From Platynereis dumerilii (lineage: Eukaryota; Annelida; Polychaeta; Phyllodocida; Nereididae): DNA of 64,000 nt. Below, piece after piece: positions 10,507-22,767 of the stretch (position 1 is the stretch's first letter; the number at the start of each line of letters is the position of its first letter). The stretch covers positions 248,001-312,000 of the forward strand of contig JAPTHN010000152.1 in NCBI GenBank assembly GCA_026936325.1. Direction: 5' to 3'. Made by a program: the position numbers and the translations under genes. A model generated the notes under the pieces. It worked only from the letters and a program-made list of their open reading frames with translations. It made no database searches and was not told the DNA's origin.

Positions 10507-12695
10507 ATCAGTCAATAATTTTGACATTTGAGAGCGGCCAGACATAATAGATTAAAATTATCCACGGTCGCAGCTGTCACTGCCCTTAATGGCAGGTTGT
10601 TCCACAAAGGAATCGTTCGCACAAAGAAGCTATACTTATATTCATTGTTGCTTGTGGCACTAGCTTGTGTAGATGGTGGTTATGTCTTGTTGACTGCAGG
10701 GGGGTCGGCTCGACAGATGATGGAAAAGGAATCCGAACGATGTTATTCTGGATCTTATAGAAAAGTGCTAGGTCAGCTAGTTGACGTCTTCTCTGAAGGC
10801 TTTCCCATTTCAGCTTTTTGACTAGCTCCGAGACACTTTGGTGGCGGTCGTAGTTTCTGTGGCAAAAGCGAGCTGCTCTATTTTGCACTGCCTCCAGCTT
10901 TTTGATGTATTTAGTCGTGTGGGGAGACCACGCTTCGGTGGCGTACTCAAGCTTCGGTCGCACCAGGGTTGTGTATGCTTGGCTCTTCACCTTTGTCTCG
11001 CAGGAGTAGAGATTCCTTCTGATCATGCCCAAGGCTTTTGATGATTTTGCGATGACTTGTTCACAATGTTTGTTCCAGCCGAGGTCCTCGCTGACTTTCA
11101 CTCCGAGGTAATCATGGTCTTTCACTCTACGGATGGTCTCGTCATTCAGTTTGTAGTCGAAGATAGATGGAGTTTTCTTCTTAGTGCAGGACATGATGGC
11201 GCATATCTTAACATTAAAGCTCATTTTCCAGGTCTCAGCCCATTTTTGTAGTTTAAGTAGATCGCGCTGTAGTTTCTGATGGTCATCTGCGTCTCGAATC
11301 GGTCTATATAGGATGCTGTCGTCCGCGAACAATCGAATTTCAGATTCCAATCCAAGCGTAATGTCGTTGATGTATATTAGAAATAATAACGGGCCCAGCA
11401 CGGTTCCTTGTGGAACCCCAGATGTTACGTTTGCTGTTGATGATGATGTGCCATTGACGACGATGTTCTGTGTCCTGTTGGATAGGAAGCCAGATATCCA
11501 TTTCTTCCTTGATCCTTTGATTCCATATTGGTGAAGTTTAAGTTGCAGCCTCTTGTGTGAAACCAAATCGAAAGCCTTACTGAAGTCGAGAAGTGCGATG
11601 TCACATTGGCCTCGGTTTTCGAGTTCACTGGCCCAGTCATGAATTGCTGTTACTAGTTGTGTTGTACACGAGAAGCCGGGTCGGAAGCCATGCTGTTTGA
11701 ACACAAGGATGTTGATGTTTTCTAGGTGGTTGGCGATGCTGCTGAAGATGATGTGTTCCATTGTTTTGCAGAGTATACATGTTAAGGACACAGGGCGATA
11801 GTTGGCTGGGTCGGTCTTCTTGCCCTTCTTGTATAACGCTGTCACAGTGTCACAGTGGGTGTTAACATAATCTTCATGGGCTTGGTGGATATCTTTCACT
11901 GTTTTGTTGCGGAGATGTTTGTAGATGTTCCAGTCTCTTTCTTTGTTTGTTCTTTTAGCCTTGATGAAGGTGCGCTCCCTTTTTCTGATTTGACGTTTGA
12001 TGGCTGGAGTTATCCAGGGCAGGTGTCGCTTCGATCTTGTATATTTTGATGGAATGTGCTTCGTCATGAGGCTTTCTATCTGCTTCTTGAAGATTGTCCA
12101 GTTTTCTTCGACTGTGCGCTTGATCTGATTGCCATCGAGGAATGTTTCGGTCCATGCTTTTATGTCCTTTTTCATTGAAGTGAAGTCTGCTTTGCCTAAA
12201 ATATACACTTTGTGTGGCTTCTTGTGGAACTGTTTTAGTCGAAGGTCTACTGTGCATAATATAGCTTCATGGTCACTGATGCCAGGTACTGTGTGTGTAT
12301 TCTGCACCATGTCTGGTCTTGAAGAAAGCATGAGATCTAGGGTTGCTTGTGAGGCTGGTCTTGTAACCTCTCTGACACGCTGGTATAAATCAAATTCTTG
12401 GCGTATGTCAAGATGTTACGTCGATGCTGACTGCTTGTTCTTCAGTCCAATTGATGCTGGGCCAGTTGAAGTCGCCTCCTATTATTATCTGTGGATGTTT
12501 ACCTCCCGATATTTGATGGATCTTGGAGATTGCTTCATGTAAAATTGTAAGTGAGTTTGTATCATTCGGCGGTCTGTAATAGGAAATAAACATAAATTCA
12601 GAACTACAAATGGAGACAGACCTATTGTGTGATACAATATCTATAATTTTCAGAAGTGAAACATAAAGATAATCATCATCAATCACAAGTGCTGG
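10507..12695 (-). mobile_element. LINE, CR1/Jockey group, 5'-truncated, ORF2 fragment
   Basis: On the minus strand the 3' part of an apurinic-type endonuclease (GGDFNWPSINW near 12480, GISDHEAI near 12270) is followed by a reverse transcriptase with NYRPVSLTC, FSKAFDLVSHKRL, GVPQGTVLGPLL and the active site FADDS. The end carries a LWNNLP-type phrase. The longest open stretch is 10586-12331 (581 codons). One frameshift separates the endonuclease part near 12410 and another lies near the C-terminus at about 10640. The RT N-terminal region appears missing between HCDTVTALYKKG and the palm, as if by an in-frame internal deletion. The copy starts inside the endonuclease, the usual 5' truncation of LINEs. 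Confidence 0.9.
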
Positions 12696-12713
12696 TTGTC
12701 ATTAGCATATGAC

Positions 12714-12931
12714 CAGTGGCATCCCTATGGGGGGCATGGGGGGCACCTGCCCCCCATATTGGACCTGTGCCCCCCATACTGGACCTGTGCCCCCCAGAAG
12801 CTCCCAGATGCCCCCCCCATATGAACTTTCCAACTCTGGCTAAAATATACAGTTAGTATAAAGGGTGCCCCCCCAGAGAATTGCGTGCCCCACCGGTGCC
12901 CCCCGCTCGAGACTGCCTAGTTACGCCACTG
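12714..12931. mobile_element. hAT-type MITE (CAGTGGC ends)
   Basis: The ends are CAGTGGC and GCCACTG. The flanks are CATATGAC (12706-12713) and CATATTAC (12932-12939), an 8-bp target duplication with one mismatch. The inside is built of GTGCCCCCC-type words. It lies right at the truncated 5' end of the LINE. Confidence 0.75.
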
Positions 12932-12939
12932 CATATTAC

Positions 12940-13333
12940 CTACTAGAACGTTAATCTGTGACACTTGAGCCTCGCGCAATGTCTGAAACCTGAAAAGTCA
13001 CAAAAAGTATTGTTCTGTGTACCTTTTGATTCATAAATTGATACTTAGCTCCGGTACACCAATAGCAAATCGATAGGTCCGATCCGGTCCGGTTTGGTAC
13101 CCATCCCTACCTAACTCTATTTGAAGGTTATTTGAACTCAGTCTGAAACAAGCAATACTGCGATAAGCGCTTCTTGGTAATCCTAAAAAATACTGTTCAA
13201 TAGGTAGGCCTACACATGATGTAACACATCTCAGTTTTTATTTTTTTACAAGTTCTGAGTTTTGATTTTTGGCATTGTCTGAAATTAGAATAAAGGTTAC
13301 ACATTCAGCATTAAGATTAGACCAAGGAAATAA
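12940..13333. other. Non-coding stretch, nothing recognised
   Basis: AT-rich DNA without a supported gene or clear repeat boundary. Confidence 0.5.
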
Positions 13334-13544
13334 GCAGAGCTGGGCTCTGCGAATAGTGGGGTCAGTGTATTGCAGAGCTGGCTGGCTCTGACCTGTCGGG
13401 CTCCGCAAATAGACGGGCTCTGTGAATAGACAGGAATTTCAATTCAATTTTTCAATTGAATGGCTATTGGCAGAGCCGGGCTCTGTGAAGAGACAGAAAT
13501 AGCTATAGACAGCTGTCAATATGCAGAGCCCGGACTCTGTGAAC
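13334..13544. repeat. Array of CAGAGC...GCTCTG palindromes
   Basis: At least five short palindromes of the form CAGAGCyGGGCTCTG occur in about 210 bases, several followed by the spacer AATAGACAG or a close variant. A related array lies inside IFT20 intron 2 (43193-43370). This points to an interspersed repeat family with a modular palindromic body. I do not recognise a named family. Confidence 0.75.
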
Positions 13545-13718
13545 TCAAGACATAAGCCTAATGAATAATTATGAATTTTATTATAATATAACTACAGAGT
13601 TTTACCCTGGTATCTAAAGTGTCAACAAATGAAAAGATCTAACAGTGTGTGGCACTGTGTGTACCTTAAGATTATGACGTACCACTTTGTAGTCTGCACC
13701 ACACCAAAAGGTCATTAA

Positions 13719-14007
13719 GGGGCCGACCAGACGATAGTTGGGGGGGGGGCTATGGACTTTACCCCCGGGACGAACTTTTTTTTTCGTTCGCGGCGCGTCG
13801 ACGAACAATTTTTTTCGCATGCGCACTCGCGACAAACTTTTTTATCGGAATGTTAACATTACGGTACCCTAGCTACAGGTGGAAACAAACTTTTTTTTTT
13901 TTTCCATGTGCTGAACAAACTTTTTTTTTCAGTGTCAAGTGGGAAACAATCTTTTTTTTTCACCAAATATCCATAGCCCCCCCCCCAAAGATCATCTGGT
14001 CGGCCCC
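13719..14007. mobile_element. MITE with TAA target duplication (PIF/Harbinger-like)
   Basis: The terminal inverted repeats start GGGGCCGACCAGA and end TCTGGTCGGCCCC, and they extend to a G-run/C-run next to CTATGGA/TCCATAG. TAA stands on each side (13716-13718 and 14008-14010), the 3-bp TWA duplication typical of PIF/Harbinger elements. The inside holds repeated ACAAACTTTTTTT-type words. Confidence 0.75.
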
Positions 14008-15395
14008 TAACTTAACCCCAGGACCTTTTCACTTCTCCATCATGGCAATAGGGGTCAGCACGCTCCGCTAGTCAGTGGCGACATCTCGTGTAAAAGTGGA
14101 AAAACTAAACGGCGGTCATTAGTATGCAGGCGTCCATCTTGCAAAGGTAAGCTGATACAAAACATTGTATTGTGGGATGTTGTAGCGCTCAATTGAATGT
14201 ATTTGACATGCGTGAGTTGTCTGATTGATAGGGGCATACAATGGAGTGAGAATAGACTGTTTTTGTGGCAGCGTCTCTTGCAGAACACCTTCGCGAGTTG
14301 GTGTCTGGCTGCAGTCGAGATTGACTGAGCGATAAACAGGTGTTCTACTTTTGGGGGGTAAAATTGGTTTCATGCAATTCCTATTCCCACTTCAGCAAAG
14401 TAGATTCTCTGGGTGTTCCGAACAGTAACCTGAGTTTTACAGTTTGTTGATTATTGTTCATGAAACGCCTTATACCGTACTTTAGGCATGTTAGGGCATT
14501 ATCAGCGAATTCAGTAGATTCTGGTCGCCGCCAGTTATTATGGTAGCACAGCGGATCTGGTCGCACTAGCTTGTGGCCGCGAGTGAGTTTGGTAGCGCCC
14601 GTTTTCGGTCGCCGTATTTTTCGGTCGCCTAAACATGCTAAATAGGCCTAATTAATAAATATTGTTTGTACATTGAAGCAGTCTAAATTACAAATATAGA
14701 TTGACTTTTATGTTGTCAAGTGCAATTTATGTTAACACTGAAAAGCTACCAATACACAACATCACAGCTCTATGCACATTTCCATGATAACTTGTTCTGG
14801 AAACTTAGGCTTTCTTAGTCAGCTGGAAATAATTGCATGAATTAAAGCTTTGATGTTATTTATAAATAAATGTTTGATCAATTTTGGGGGTTAATCATAC
14901 TCACACAACTCAATTAACTGAATACCCATACCACAGACATACATCACAAGTTCAAATGTTGTTTTGTAGCCAATAAGTGGTTCAAGTTCAATTTTATTTT
15001 ATAGCCAATATAAAGTGGTGGTGCCTGGCTAGTCCGACAAAGGCTGACTCAAAACGAAGTTTTGACTACTAGCAGTCTTGATCCCGCCAGCATATTTCGG
15101 TCTAGTGCCTGGCCTGCATGTCTGTCTTCAACCCTTTCATTGTTATGTAATCAGTGTCAGGAAGCAGTAATAAGTTGAAACTGCTCAAATTATAGTAGTA
15201 TGACATAATACTTCCTAATTTATTATAGTTTCTTCGATAATTATCATATAACCAGTTAAATACAATTTGTGACTATTCAGATTTACATATTTTTTAAATA
15301 ACCCTGTTAAGAACTTATTTTTTCAGAGTTCAGACATCCCAGGTACCGGTCTGTCTGCTCTCATGCAAGGTGTTAAGCAAACAGTGTTTACTACA

Positions 15396-15505
15396 AGTGT
15401 CAACAACAACATTTAATTTATTAAGTTGACAAATTGCTTTGCTACATTTTAGTGTCAACAACAACATTTAATTTATTAAGTTGACAAATTGCTTTGCTAC
15501 ATTTT
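15396..15505. repeat. Perfect 55-bp tandem duplication
   Basis: The 55 bases starting AGTGTCAACAACAAC at 15396 recur without change at 15451. Identity of the two copies suggests a recent event or an assembly artefact. Confidence 0.95.
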
Positions 15506-16324
15506 AATGTATAAATGCTGTAAAGTAACAAATGTAGTTTGCCTCATATAATCAATGTACTGCATTGGAAATTAAATTAATTAAAAAACTGGATTATAGG
15601 CTGCAAGTTTGAATAAAGAAAAACATTTTCAATTTGTTGTAGTAGAATTGAGGAAATTTACTTAGCCTATTACTTGGCAGTTCAATTTTAGACTTTCAAT
15701 TATTTGGAGTTCTTCCTGTTATGAAGCTATATACCAGTTTTTACCTCAGTCAATTATTAATAGCAATTGATAAATCACAGCCTGTCAGGGCATGTGATCC
15801 TGTGATGACAACTCTCCAGATTGCAATTCTACTGTGCAACTCATAATATGTGATGAACTGAATTGTACTTGACCACTTTCAATTAGAATTAATTGACTGT
15901 TTCAATGTACACATTTTCTGTTATTGAACCAATTGGCTAATAAAAAGAAAAGTGTTCTTATGTTTTTTCTTGTTGAACCTATCTGCTAACAAAATGAAAT
16001 AGTACTGCTGAATATGTTCTAGGCCTAATGCATTCCAAAACTAAAGATGAAAGTCATTAATTTGCAAAATGAGATCCTGTGATCACAACCATTTAAATTG
16101 CATTTTCTGTACAGCAAAGTATGTGACGAATGAATTGTACTTTCATTCCACCAATTGAAACACAAAATAAAGTTAGTTATACACACACCACAACAGAGTA
16201 GCTAACCAAACGCGGCCAAAATCGATCCCCCTGGCGGCGGCCAGATGAAACCGCGACCAGAATGCACGTGAGATGACGGCGGCCAAAAGCAATCGCCACC
16301 AGATTGGGCGCACTCCTTATCAGC

Positions 16325-17310
16325 AGGGGGGTATTATCAGCACCTCTGGAAGTTTTTGCTTGTTTGCAGCTTAGCTAAGCGCACATGTCTTGGTGCCAAA
16401 ACTCCTTAATGTTCATCAGGCAATTCTTACAGGATTTTGGTAGTCATTACAACCTAACTAAGGGCCTAACTGGCCTCAGGTCACATGTTTCTGCACAAGA
16501 AATAACGCTTCACTTTTAAAATCGTCATTTTAAACTCCCGAGATAAAAGGACGTTATGTTGACCATCCCAGTCAGCTGAAACAGGAAGTAGGGCTCTGGA
16601 AATGGGTCCCAAACATTAGGTCCTATCCCTTTCAAGGCATTAGGCCCATTTTTGAGAAATTACGCATTGCACTGTCCAAATGGGGGAGGGGGGTTGAAGA
16701 GGTAACCCGTAAAAGTAGAATGGAGGGTATTATCAGCACCTACCCAGGCCTCAATTCGAGGGGGGCCTCTATTTGAGGGGGGTCCTTTATTTGAGTATAT
16801 ATGGCAAATGCATTGGAATAGTATTAGCATTTTGATGTCTTACACCTTAAAACTGCATTAGATTCCCACTAGTGCATTACACCATATATTCAGTTTTACT
16901 TGAATTAATTCCACATTTCTATCTTATTAGGAGCACAATCAGACCTATGGCCTGAGTTGTGCTGTTACAAGGAACGGGTGACAGAGGGCCCCACTAGGTG
17001 AGAAAATTATTCTATCCAAAATGGGTCCATTGGCTGCATGATCTGACACTTTTAACAATGCTACTAAGCACAAAACTGTTTAAAATACCAGCCATGTGCT
17101 GATAATACCCTCACTATGCTGATAATACCCTCCAATAACTGCATCTACATTTAGGTCCCCACCGGTACTGGAACAAGACTGACTGGGACTGTTGTGTGGT
17201 TGGATTTTGCAAAATGGTTATGCTAGTTTCCAGAATGCTTGTATGGTGGCATTTGACCAAGTTTTGGTATTTCCATGACCTCCTTTTGCTTAAGGTGCTG
17301 ATAATACTCT
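16325..17310. repeat. Dispersed GGTATTATCAGCAC word in both orientations
   Basis: GGGTATTATCAGCACC-type words occur at about 16328 and 16728. Their complement, TGCTGATAATACCC or a near variant, occurs at about 17098, 17119 and 17294. Forward copies on the left and reverse copies on the right outline a roughly 1-kb inverted-repeat structure, perhaps a decayed DNA transposon. Confidence 0.55.
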
Positions 17311-18689
17311 CAAGTACGGTATATCTAGAAATTTAGTAACCTGCAAACTACCGAAAATTATAGTCTGTGGATAAACATTGATGTTTTACATGTACATTGT
17401 AACCTAGTTTGATAATTCTGAGAATGTTGATTCTTGTGTTGTCATTATGTGGTTTAGTTATGTCACAAGGTAATGGGGATAATGCCATGGAATTCATCAT
17501 TTGTAGGAGGATGATAGTCCATCGAGGCATGAGGCATGACATCCGCTGAAATCCCATGCACTTTTCAGTATTACAGGAACCATCACAGCTTCATCTTCCA
17601 TAATATATCATAATACATAATCGTCTTGCAATCCAATTTAAATTAGTGAAATGCTTGGCCACCATGCCAATTCTATTAGATGGTGTGCTTACATAGCCTT
17701 GCATGATGGTTACATAACAGTTCTAAGCAAAAAACGAAACAGTGACGGCTCTGACGGGTACTGTATGGTAAAGATGATAGTCTTGACATCCAACGAAATG
17801 TGTCTTACAGTGCGTCTCATCTAGCATGCGAACTGAAATATAGCACTAGTTTGATAGCCTGCATAATACCAATCCATGGGCTTGGGAGTTAGTCACTGGC
17901 ACCAAGTTGTCAGAAACTAATCCAGGAGTGGCGCTGAAGTACGTTTTTGTGACGTCACGGCCCGTTGTGTCACTGTTTGCATCACAAATTTCAACAAAAT
18001 TGTGGAAATGCACTGCCGACGTCAAAAATCGTAAAAAAACGGCACCAAAACATCACGAAAATGTGACAAACAGATTACAAAACAGCTCATCTACCTGTGA
18101 GTATGTGTATATCTACTGTGCGATTTTTAGATGCTGAGGAATCAGGCCAAACACCAGTTCGCATGTTGGATGAGACAAACTGTAAATGTCTGACAAAAAG
18201 TCTAGAACAACATTGTAAAAGTGTGGTAAACATTAAATCAAGAAGAATACCATTCATGTTTGATGTGAATTGTGAAGGGCACTGTCGTATTTGTTTGTTG
18301 TGTCCTTGAATATGTTGCTCACTTGTCTGTTCAAAACCAAATAATGTGATTATGCAAAAATCACTGCCAGGTGAATTCAGTGCCACATCAATTTGGTAAT
18401 TGTGCTGCCTGTATTGTTTTGTTTTTATTATTTATTTTGCATTATCTGAATCCAGTAGTACGTCTTGGACTGTAATCAGCGTGATAATTGATGCGGACAA
18501 ATTTGAATGACTCACTATATTATTTCCGTTAACCTGTAAAGTGTTGGTCTTGTGTGAAGTGCTTCGTTGATTTCTGCTACTCTGAGCTAATCCGCCAATT
18601 TCATTTTAGTGGTGGTGTTCTCTTTTGCACTGCCTGGTGGTGAATAGTCCGGCTTGCGTGATGTTCTGCAATTTTTTTGACATTTTGGA

Positions 18690-19255
18690 GGGTGGAGGGT
18701 TGGTCTTGTGGTAGTGTGCTGGAACGCCAATTGCTGGGTCCAGGGTTTTAATCCAACTCTTGCTGGGTTATTTAGGCGTATGTTGGACAGCAGTTTCAAT
18801 CTTACTTTGCCTCATTGCGGTGTCCTCCTCCTGTCCTTAGGGCTATTCCATTTAAAACTCCGGCGCGGGGAGTGGTCGGGTTACGTTTTTGACCTCCCTA
18901 CATGCATCTAAAGGGAATTTTTTCCGACCTCCCATACATTAACTTCAATTTTTTTAGGCCCTACATCAATTAAATGCTAATTTTTTACCTGCCCCACATG
19001 TATCAAATAAAAATGATATTATTACAATGCGTAATCATTGATGGAGTGATAGTGTCCCTTCCATACATCCAAAGTGAATTTTTTGGGTCCCCTCCATCTG
19101 AATTGATTTCTTTTCCATCCCACCATACATCTGAAGCGAATTTTCGCAGATCCCTACATGATACATCCATCTTACGAAGAAAAAATCAACCCGACCACCC
19201 CTTTCCCCCATAGTTTAAAATGGAATAGCTGTAATTAGCCTGCCAAGTGGCAAAG
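18690..19255 (+). mobile_element. tRNA-derived SINE copy 1, split by a MITE
   Basis: The head has a pol III box-B-like sequence (GGGTTTTAATCC near 18743) and the body words TTGGACAGCAGTTTCAAT and CCTCATTGCGGTGTCC, shared with copies at 25.86, 26.44 and 27.41 kb. After CTGTCC the SINE is interrupted at 18840. Its continuation (TTAGCCTGCCAAGTGG, matching CTAGCTTACCAAGTG of copy 2) resumes after 19231. Confidence 0.75.
18840..19231. mobile_element. MITE family A, copy 1 (GGGCTATTCCATTTAAAA ends)
   Basis: The terminal inverted repeats read GGGCTATTCCATTTAAAA and TTTAAAATGGAATAGCTG, with a further inner match GTGGTCGGGTT / AACCCGACCAC. The flanks are TTA and TAA, fitting a TWA target duplication. 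A second copy is at 40821-41139. The inside repeats the theme CCCTACAT-n-AATTTTT. It sits inside a SINE, so it is younger than that SINE. Confidence 0.8.
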
Positions 19256-19330
19256 CTCCAATCGTCCATTTGGCATTTTGATCAAGCCCATGTACATATG
19301 TTCTGCAGAGAGTGGACGTGACTGGCCGAC

Positions 19331-22300
19331 ATGACCTCTGGCAAGGTGGTCTGTGGTTTCTGCCACAAGGGGGGCGAGGAGTCTTCCACCTCGGGTCGTC
19401 TCTATTCCCACGAGTCCATCCACGCCCATCTCAGATGTATGGTAAGTTTCAGTTTTCAGCTTTTGAGATCTATTAACATAACTTTTTTATTAACTTAGGT
19501 CCAGTGCAAGGATAGAAAAAGTCAATGGTCCTTTTCAAGATCGGTCTATGAAGAGAACTTAGCGAACAATCTCTTTCATTTATTAGTACAGCACATTCTA
19601 AATAAATTAATTCGATCCGGCTGGTGAGCTGAAAAGTGGGCCTAAATATTAAACGTTTTCCTTGAATATTTCTGAACATTGCAGTCTCGCAAATAAACAA
19701 GTTGATTCATTGTTTTTTAAAATGTAGTCATGTACTGAAACATGTATTGTGTGTCATGATATTTACATGTAGCATAGTTTTGTCAATAATAAAGCTATGT
19801 GGTTGTTCTGTTACTGTTAACTTAACTGCAATTTTTGCAATTAATTAAAAAAGTTAGAAAAAAGTATATCGAGCTGTTTCAACTTTCAATTGAAGCGCAA
19901 TGGAGTGCATTTCTTGTTGCATGTTCTGACTGACATGACGAGTGACATCATTGAATAATGTTTGCCAATTTGATATGCAGCAATACAGCTCGGGCCTAGC
20001 CCAGTACCAGAAGGGACGCTACCCGCAGCTGGGAGGCTTCAAATGGTCCCAGGTCAAGGATGAGATGAAGAGAGGCTCACATTTGGTAAGTAGATTGATG
20101 TTTTCTGTGCCAACTTTATTTCGAAGCATTAAATAAGTAAAACATGTTCTGCTCCTCTGCTGCCGACACTCTTTTGTTAAATGATCAATGGAAAGTACTC
20201 ATCTTTACATCCATGGTATTTCATTTCACGATAGTCTACAAAAATTGGTCAATTTTAAATTCTTTAAAAAGTTGAGAATCGAAAGATGGGCATTTATAAT
20301 CTGAAGACTAAAGTTGACAGCAACTTGTAAGGATCAATTAGAGAAATATATTTTTTAGTGCAAAAATTGGTATTTTATGATTATTTTGTCTTCAGAAATG
20401 TCATGTGTGTGGGAAGCGGAAAGGGTCGATGAGAGGGGCGACAGCCGGGTGCACGATCAGAAAGTGTCCCAAGACGTTTCACTTCACTTGTGCTGCCCTC
20501 GACAAAGCTGCCATCACTAAGAGAATCGTGGTCCATTCCGCCGGAGAGGATGAGAAAGTATTTTACAGGTAAGTCCAAATCATTCATTACTATTTTCTGA
20601 TTTCCATAAATTGTGTCCTTCTTCTGGTGTCGATCACATTCTGTAGGATTGGTAGGCAAACAGTCAATTCGGCAAATAGGAGTGATTTTTGCATTATAAC
20701 TATGCCAGGTTGTGTTTTTGTTAAATTGGTGTTCAAAGTGAGCTGTTGTTAATTGTCTGTGAATAAGAGTTAATGTAATGGTTCTCGGAGACTGTAAATT
20801 CCTTGCGACAATCTGTTCAGGGCTTTCAGGGGGTATTCACTAGTTCCTTGACCAAGACAGTCAAAGTCGGAGTTGCTGTGTGTTTAGTTTGTTTGGATCA
20901 GGGTTGCCACCGGACAGGGAAAACGGGGAAAATAGTTTAAAAAAACATTCCCTGCGGGGAAAAGTCAGGGAATTTGAATTTTGGCCTCAAATTCAGGGAA
21001 AACACAGTAAATTTGGTTCTAGCTGCGGTAATGCGTGAAACAAGCCCTCTACGATTTCCGATAAAGTGCAATAACACAAAGATAGGGCCAGATAATGTCA
21101 GGGAAAATAACCAGTGAAGCAGGGAAAATACAGGGAATTTGCTCACCAAGTTTCAGTGTGTAGGTAGGTACCCTGTCAGATGCGTTGGCAGTCACTGGTT
21201 TGCTCATTTTCATTTTTGATGGTATGGTTATAATCATTTAAAATATATTAGCAACTTATAGTTGTTGTGATTTATTTCAGGGTTTTCTGTGGTAAAACTC
21301 ACTTCCAATCATACGAAAAGCAAGAGTTGAAGAAACTTGGGGGTAAGTGCCATTTCTTGAGAAATCATACTAACCACTTAGATAAGAACTTTTTAGTGAG
21401 TGTTAGAATACTAACATGCTAGATAATTATCACATGAGGTCTTAATGAGTAACTTGAAGGGAAAACCGAGAGACTGAAGATGTCAAGTTGGGAAATTTCT
21501 CAACAGTTTTGATTTTGTAACTTGAATGCAAACTGGAGTTTTGCATCGGCCACAATTTGTCTGCTCACAGATGTAGCACCAAGAGCTAAGAAGATCACTG
21601 CTCAAAGCTATTTTCATAGCTACCTTTTGAATTTCAGAAGCAGGACAAGATATAGATCATGTTAAAATGGTATTACGTCAATTTACTTGTTTGGCACAGT
21701 GGCAGTGATAAAGAAGATTCAGAAGTTTAAAAAAAAGTCCTCCTCAAGTGGTGAATGGAAGGACTTGTCCTGGTGTATCAGTTATGTAATATGTCGATGT
21801 AAATCAGAAACTTTCCGAAAGTTCAAATTTAGTATGAAGGGACATTTTGAGGAGTAGGTGTAATGGAGACTAAGAGAGAGCATGTAATGCAGATGGGCAT
21901 GGCTTTCTCTTTGTAGCCTTTGAATACCAGAGTGACAGCGAAGATGACGATGACGATGATGATGATGACGAGAGTGGAACGAGCGACCCCCAGTCCTCCA
22001 ACTCCAAGGACACTGTAAGTGAAGATAGGTTAAGCAGCACCACTACAGAATCCTCTTCAGAACGAAAACATGGCTATTGTGATGACTCTAACTTTTCCTC
22101 CTCCGAAATCAGTGCTAGTTCTCCAAAGAAACCTAAGACTGACAATCAGTCAGCAGCGGCCAGTGGCATTGATGAGAACTCCTTGGATTCTAGTTCGAAG
22201 GATAATCTATCTTCGTCCAATTCTCATTCTGCTAAAACTGAGAAGCCCCTTTCCAACCCCCTTTCCAAGGGCGCGTTTGGTGCTGACACTTGTGACGCAA

Positions 22301-22767
22301 AAGTCAACGATAACCCGTGCGATCCTAAAGCATGCAAGGCTAAACCATGCGAGGCCAAACCATGCGAGGTCAAACCATGCGAGGCTGATAGTGGTGCAAG
22401 TGACACAAACAATACGCAGGATATTCCCGATGATATTTCTGACGATAAAAGTACCAAGGATATTGTTAAGAATAGTGTCTCTGAAGTTCTCTCTGAGGTT
22501 CACTCTGAGAGAACGTGTGCTTCAGACTCGAGTGCCAAGAGTGGGATTAGTACGGATAAAGTAATGAAAGACTGCCCCCCTGGCAGTGGTGGATTAGGCA
22601 GTGGTGGATTAGGCAGTGGTGGATTAGCTGGATTAGTTGAGGAACAGTCATCATCAAGCGTGGGTCGGACTGACGAAGGTTCTGGAGTGGTGGCTGGTAG
22701 TGAGTCTACTAGTGACGACCCCTTGTCCCATGACAATACCATTGTAAGCAGTGACGTGCAGGCCTAG
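19331..22767 (+). CDS. Extended-PHD zinc-finger protein, short isoform (433 aa)
   Basis: The first four exons are as in the long form. The fifth is read through its GTAAGT donor from 21917 to the TAG at 22765-22767. No stop occurs in the 250 added codons, which is unlikely by chance for intron sequence. The added tail is Ser/Asp/Lys-rich and disordered, with a CEAKP-type repeat (about 22327-22385), an acidic patch and three GSGGL repeats (22581-22626). The ePHD and acidic run are retained. This is the composite-terminal-exon arrangement in which poly(A) choice and splicing compete. PHF11-like proteins of similar short length are known; orthology to PHF11 is plausible but not shown. Confidence 0.7.

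Larger units (their letters stand above)
14008..18689. other. Long non-coding stretch; possible 5' region of the ePHD gene
   Basis: I find no coding exon here. At 14125-14155 a GC-richer patch has CCATCTTG (YY1-like) followed by GCAAAG|GTAAGC, which could be a promoter and a non-coding first exon for the downstream ePHD gene. This is weak. Other contents are a 55-bp perfect tandem duplication (15396-15505) and scattered copies of a GGTATTATCAGCAC word (16.3-17.3 kb). Confidence 0.4.

Noticed and set aside
14520-16310. GGTCGC-rich patches near 14.55 and 16.25 kb as ends of one transposon
   Set aside because: The similarity is only in short CTGGTCGCC-type words and does not extend as an inverted repeat.
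20890-21180. CAGGGTTGCCAC...GGTACCCTG block with repeated CAGGGAA words as a hAT MITE
   Set aside because: The flanking 8-base sequences do not match and the inverted ends are only about nine bases, so I did not list it.
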